Shown: in pieces, positions 61,827 to 64,000 of the stretch | Position numbering within the stretch: position 1 is the stretch's first letter | How the letters are laid out: every line of letters begins with the position of its first letter | NCBI GenBank assembly: GCA_021413865.1 | Contig: JAIOPN010000064.1 | Coordinates: 62,001-126,000, forward strand | Origin: Planctomycetota bacterium | Lineage (GTDB): Bacteria > Planctomycetota > Phycisphaerae > Phycisphaerales > Phycisphaeraceae | DNA length: 64,000 nt | Reading direction: 5' to 3' | Made by a program: the position numbers and the translations under genes | The notes under the pieces: model-generated | Seen by the model: only the letters and a program-made list of their open reading frames with translations | Told to the model about the DNA's origin: nothing | Database searches by the model: none

Positions 61827-62170
61827 CGGTAGTGCTCGCGCGGTGTGATAAATCGGGACGGCCATCGTAACCAAACGGAGAGGGACGGCGGCACAACCCA
61901 TTGCCTGAGTACGGGTGCAAACCCCTGAAGTAACGGACAACACGCAACCTGCCTCTGTAACGCGTCTTAAACTACGAATCCCGCATAGCCGATAAGAACT
62001 ACGCCCACCGTCTTAGAGGCCTTATTCCTCCCATTATTCCCATATTCACTTCTTGGTTTTTTCGGGATTTTAGGGCTGGACAAATAGATGCAACGAGGTA
62101 TCTTTGGGGCGTAGTCATTCTCTGATGTGGGGAAAGATTCGAGCAAGTCGCCTTTTGGGAGGGAGCATCC
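61827..62170. other. 344-base intergenic space between divergent genes
   Basis: AT-rich compared with the neighbours, with no convincing reading frame. It must hold the promoters of the GxDLY hydrolase and the PEP-CTERM gene at 62171. I could not assign a specific site with confidence. Confidence 0.5.
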
Positions 62171-62866
62171 GTGAGCATTCGCCAATTGTCTAAGGTTGTA
62201 CCCGCGCTGTTGCTGGCACTCGTGCTGGCGAACCGGGCCGCAGCGCTGACCACCGTCAGCTTCGAGCCCACCGATTCCACGGGCGCCGGCGACAGCAACT
62301 ACCACGACCTCGAAGACCTCGAGCACCAGTACGCCTACCGCTGGGGCATCAACTACTTCATCCCCTCCGGCATGCAGGTCAGCGCCGCCCGCCTGACCTT
62401 CACGAACATGAAGAACTGGGACAACAACGCTTTCTCGCTCTACGTCCGCATGATCGACACCACCTCGTCCCAGGTCGGCGTCACCAAGTTCGCGGATAAC
62501 CCCAACGACAACGTCTTCGCCGACTACTTCGCCAGCACCAGCCCCAGCCTGGCACTGACGACCTACACCGACGTCAACACCCCGTCGCTGAAACTCTCGG
62601 GCAACAGCGGCAACCCCGTCAACCTGACCTACAACTTCACCTCCGGGCAATTGAGCACTCTGGTCACCTATATGTCCAACGGCTACTTCGGCTTCGGCTT
62701 CGACCCCGACTGCCACTTCTACAACGACGGCATCAAGCTCCTGCTCGACCTCGTCCCCACCGGTGGCGGCTCACCGCCCCCCACCCCCGAGCCCGCCACC
62801 GCGGCCCTCGGTGTGCTCAGCATCGGCGGCCTGATCTTCTCCGCCACCCGCCGCCGCAAGGCCTGA
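62171..62866 (+). CDS. PEP-CTERM sorted exported protein
   Basis: A 231-residue protein with a signal peptide (VVPALLLALVLANRAAA), an Asn/Asp/Tyr-rich beta-type mature part (ISFEP-like VSFEPTDSTGAGDSNYHD, FGFGFDPDCHFYNDGIKLLLDL) and a PEP-CTERM tail (TPEPATAALGVLSIGGLIFS, then ATRRRKA). Function is unknown. Start is a GTG at 62171, after GGGAGG, with no good ATG nearby. Followed by a terminator hairpin at 62894. Confidence 0.86.
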   Translation: MSIRQLSKVVPALLLALVLANRAAALTTVSFEPTDSTGAGDSNYHDLEDLEHQYAYRWGINYFIPSGMQVSAARLTFTNMKNWDNNAFSLYVRMIDTTSSQVGVTKFADNPNDNVFADYFASTSPSLALTTYTDVNTPSLKLSGNSGNPVNLTYNFTSGQLSTLVTYMSNGYFGFGFDPDCHFYNDGIKLLLDLVPTGGGSPPPTPEPATAALGVLSIGGLIFSATRRRKA

Positions 62867-62893
62867 GTATCCGCTAAACCTGCTCAACCAACG

Positions 62894-62922
62894 ACAAGCC
62901 CCGGCTCAACGCCGGGGCTTGT
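62894..62922 (+). terminator. Intrinsic terminator-like hairpin after the PEP-CTERM gene
   Basis: ACAAGCCCCGGC (62894-62905) pairs perfectly with 62911-62922 around TCAAC, followed by a short T-rich stretch (TCGTTT). It lies 27 bases after the stop at 62866. Confidence 0.8.
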
Positions 62923-62967
62923 TCGTTTAACGCCTCACGCACGACCGGCCGCGATGGGGTGAAACAA

Positions 62968-62997
62968 AAAAGCCCCCGGCAGGTGCCGGGGGCTTTT
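62968..62997 (-). terminator. Intrinsic terminator of the HU-like gene
   Basis: AAAAGCCCCCGGCA (62968-62981) pairs with 62984-62997. Read on the minus strand, the hairpin is followed by TTTTTTGTTT, a normal intrinsic terminator. It lies 28 bases past the HU-like stop. Confidence 0.88.
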
Positions 62998-63025
62998 GAC
63001 TGTCGTATGACAAAGGCGTCGTCGA

Positions 63026-63337
63026 TTACTTCGCCATGTCCTTGAGCGCCTTGAGAGGGCGGACCTTGATGACCTTGCGGGCCGGCTTGGCCTTGAACAT
63101 CTGCTTTTCTTTGGTGAACGGGTTGATGCCTTCGCGCGCCGGCACGGCCGGCTTCTTCACGACGACGATCTTGGCGAGGCCGGGAAGAGTGAAAATGCCG
63201 GGGCCTTTCTTGCCCAGGGCGTTCTTGATCTCTTCGCCGAGTGAATCAAACACAGAGCCGATCTGCTTTCGGGTCAGTTCCGTCTTGGCGGAAATGTTCG
63301 CGTACGTTTCGCTTTTCGTGGCGGCTTTCTTTGCCAT
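63026..63337 (-). CDS. HU-family-like DNA-binding protein
   Basis: A 103-residue basic nucleoid-type protein. Helix segments (ISAKTELTRKQIGSVFDSLGEEIKNALGKKG) are followed by FTLPGLAKIVVVKKPAVPAREGINPFTKEKQMFKAK, where INPFTKE corresponds to the DNA-contacting RNP loop of HU. A Lys-rich end follows (ALKDMAK). The N-terminus (MAKKAATKSETYANI) is longer than in E. coli HU. Start is the ATG at 63337, with AAGGAG before it; the longer reading to 63433 is unsupported. Divergent from dnaK. Confidence 0.88.
   Translation of the reverse strand: MAKKAATKSETYANISAKTELTRKQIGSVFDSLGEEIKNALGKKGPGIFTLPGLAKIVVVKKPAVPAREGINPFTKEKQMFKAKPARKVIKVRPLKALKDMAK

Positions 63338-64000
<663 letters not shown>

Overview
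The window is about 64 kb of GC-rich bacterial chromosome, most likely from a planctomycete of the class Phycisphaerae. This placement is an inference from gene content. Three proteins end in PEP-CTERM sorting tails, there is a MAF-type flagellin glycosylation cluster, heparinase-like and DUF4838-type proteins are present, and many small proteins are of planctomycete type. I saw no rRNA, tRNA, CRISPR array, prophage or intact transposase. Both ends cut a gene: glutamate dehydrogenase on the left and dnaK on the right.

Layout. From 1 to 36 kb the window is mostly housekeeping, largely on the minus strand. Amino-acid and cofactor genes are gdhA (partial), hom, thiL, hemC and leuB. Central carbon genes are glgP, tkt, rpiB and tpiA. 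tsaE (fused to a yacG-like domain) serves tRNA modification, and secG, yicC, ymdB, nrdR, a Fur-type regulator and a Xer recombinase are also here. Two diguanylate cyclases are present; one is translationally coupled to a protein with a degenerate receiver-like domain. Scattered among these are an AMMECR1 protein, an orphan molybdate-binding lipoprotein, a CBS protein, a double amidohydrolase and a large DUF4838 protein.

From 37.3 to 42.8 kb, four plus-strand genes form a surface or flagellar glycosylation operon. They are a MAF-type glycosyltransferase, an unusual fusion of an SpsF-like nucleotidyltransferase with a radical-SAM/SPASM domain that has lost its SAM-cluster cysteines, a NeuA-type cytidylyltransferase and a NeuC-type 2-epimerase. 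A nonulosonate synthase (NeuB) is not in the window. A metal P-type ATPase follows.

From 45 to 62.9 kb lies an accessory region for carbohydrates: a heparinase II/III-like protein, a Gfo/Idh/MocA oxidoreductase, three PEP-CTERM proteins, an AraC regulator, a 1291-residue secreted protein, a propeller-type glycosidase-like protein and two SGNH hydrolases. There are no SusC/SusD-like genes, so this is not a Bacteroidetes-type PUL. The right end holds an HU-like protein and the start of dnaK, divergently oriented, with a sigma-54-like promoter match ahead of dnaK.

A recurring non-coding theme is the presence of palindromic elements in the spaces just downstream of stop codons. There are two copies of one 88-bp family and single copies of four other sequences. 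They look like REP- or MITE-type elements that double as mRNA 3' ends. The most unusual protein-level observations are the SAM-cluster-less radical-SAM/SPASM fusion, the TsaE-YacG fusion and the group of three degenerate receiver-like domains, two of them in a coupled cyclase module.
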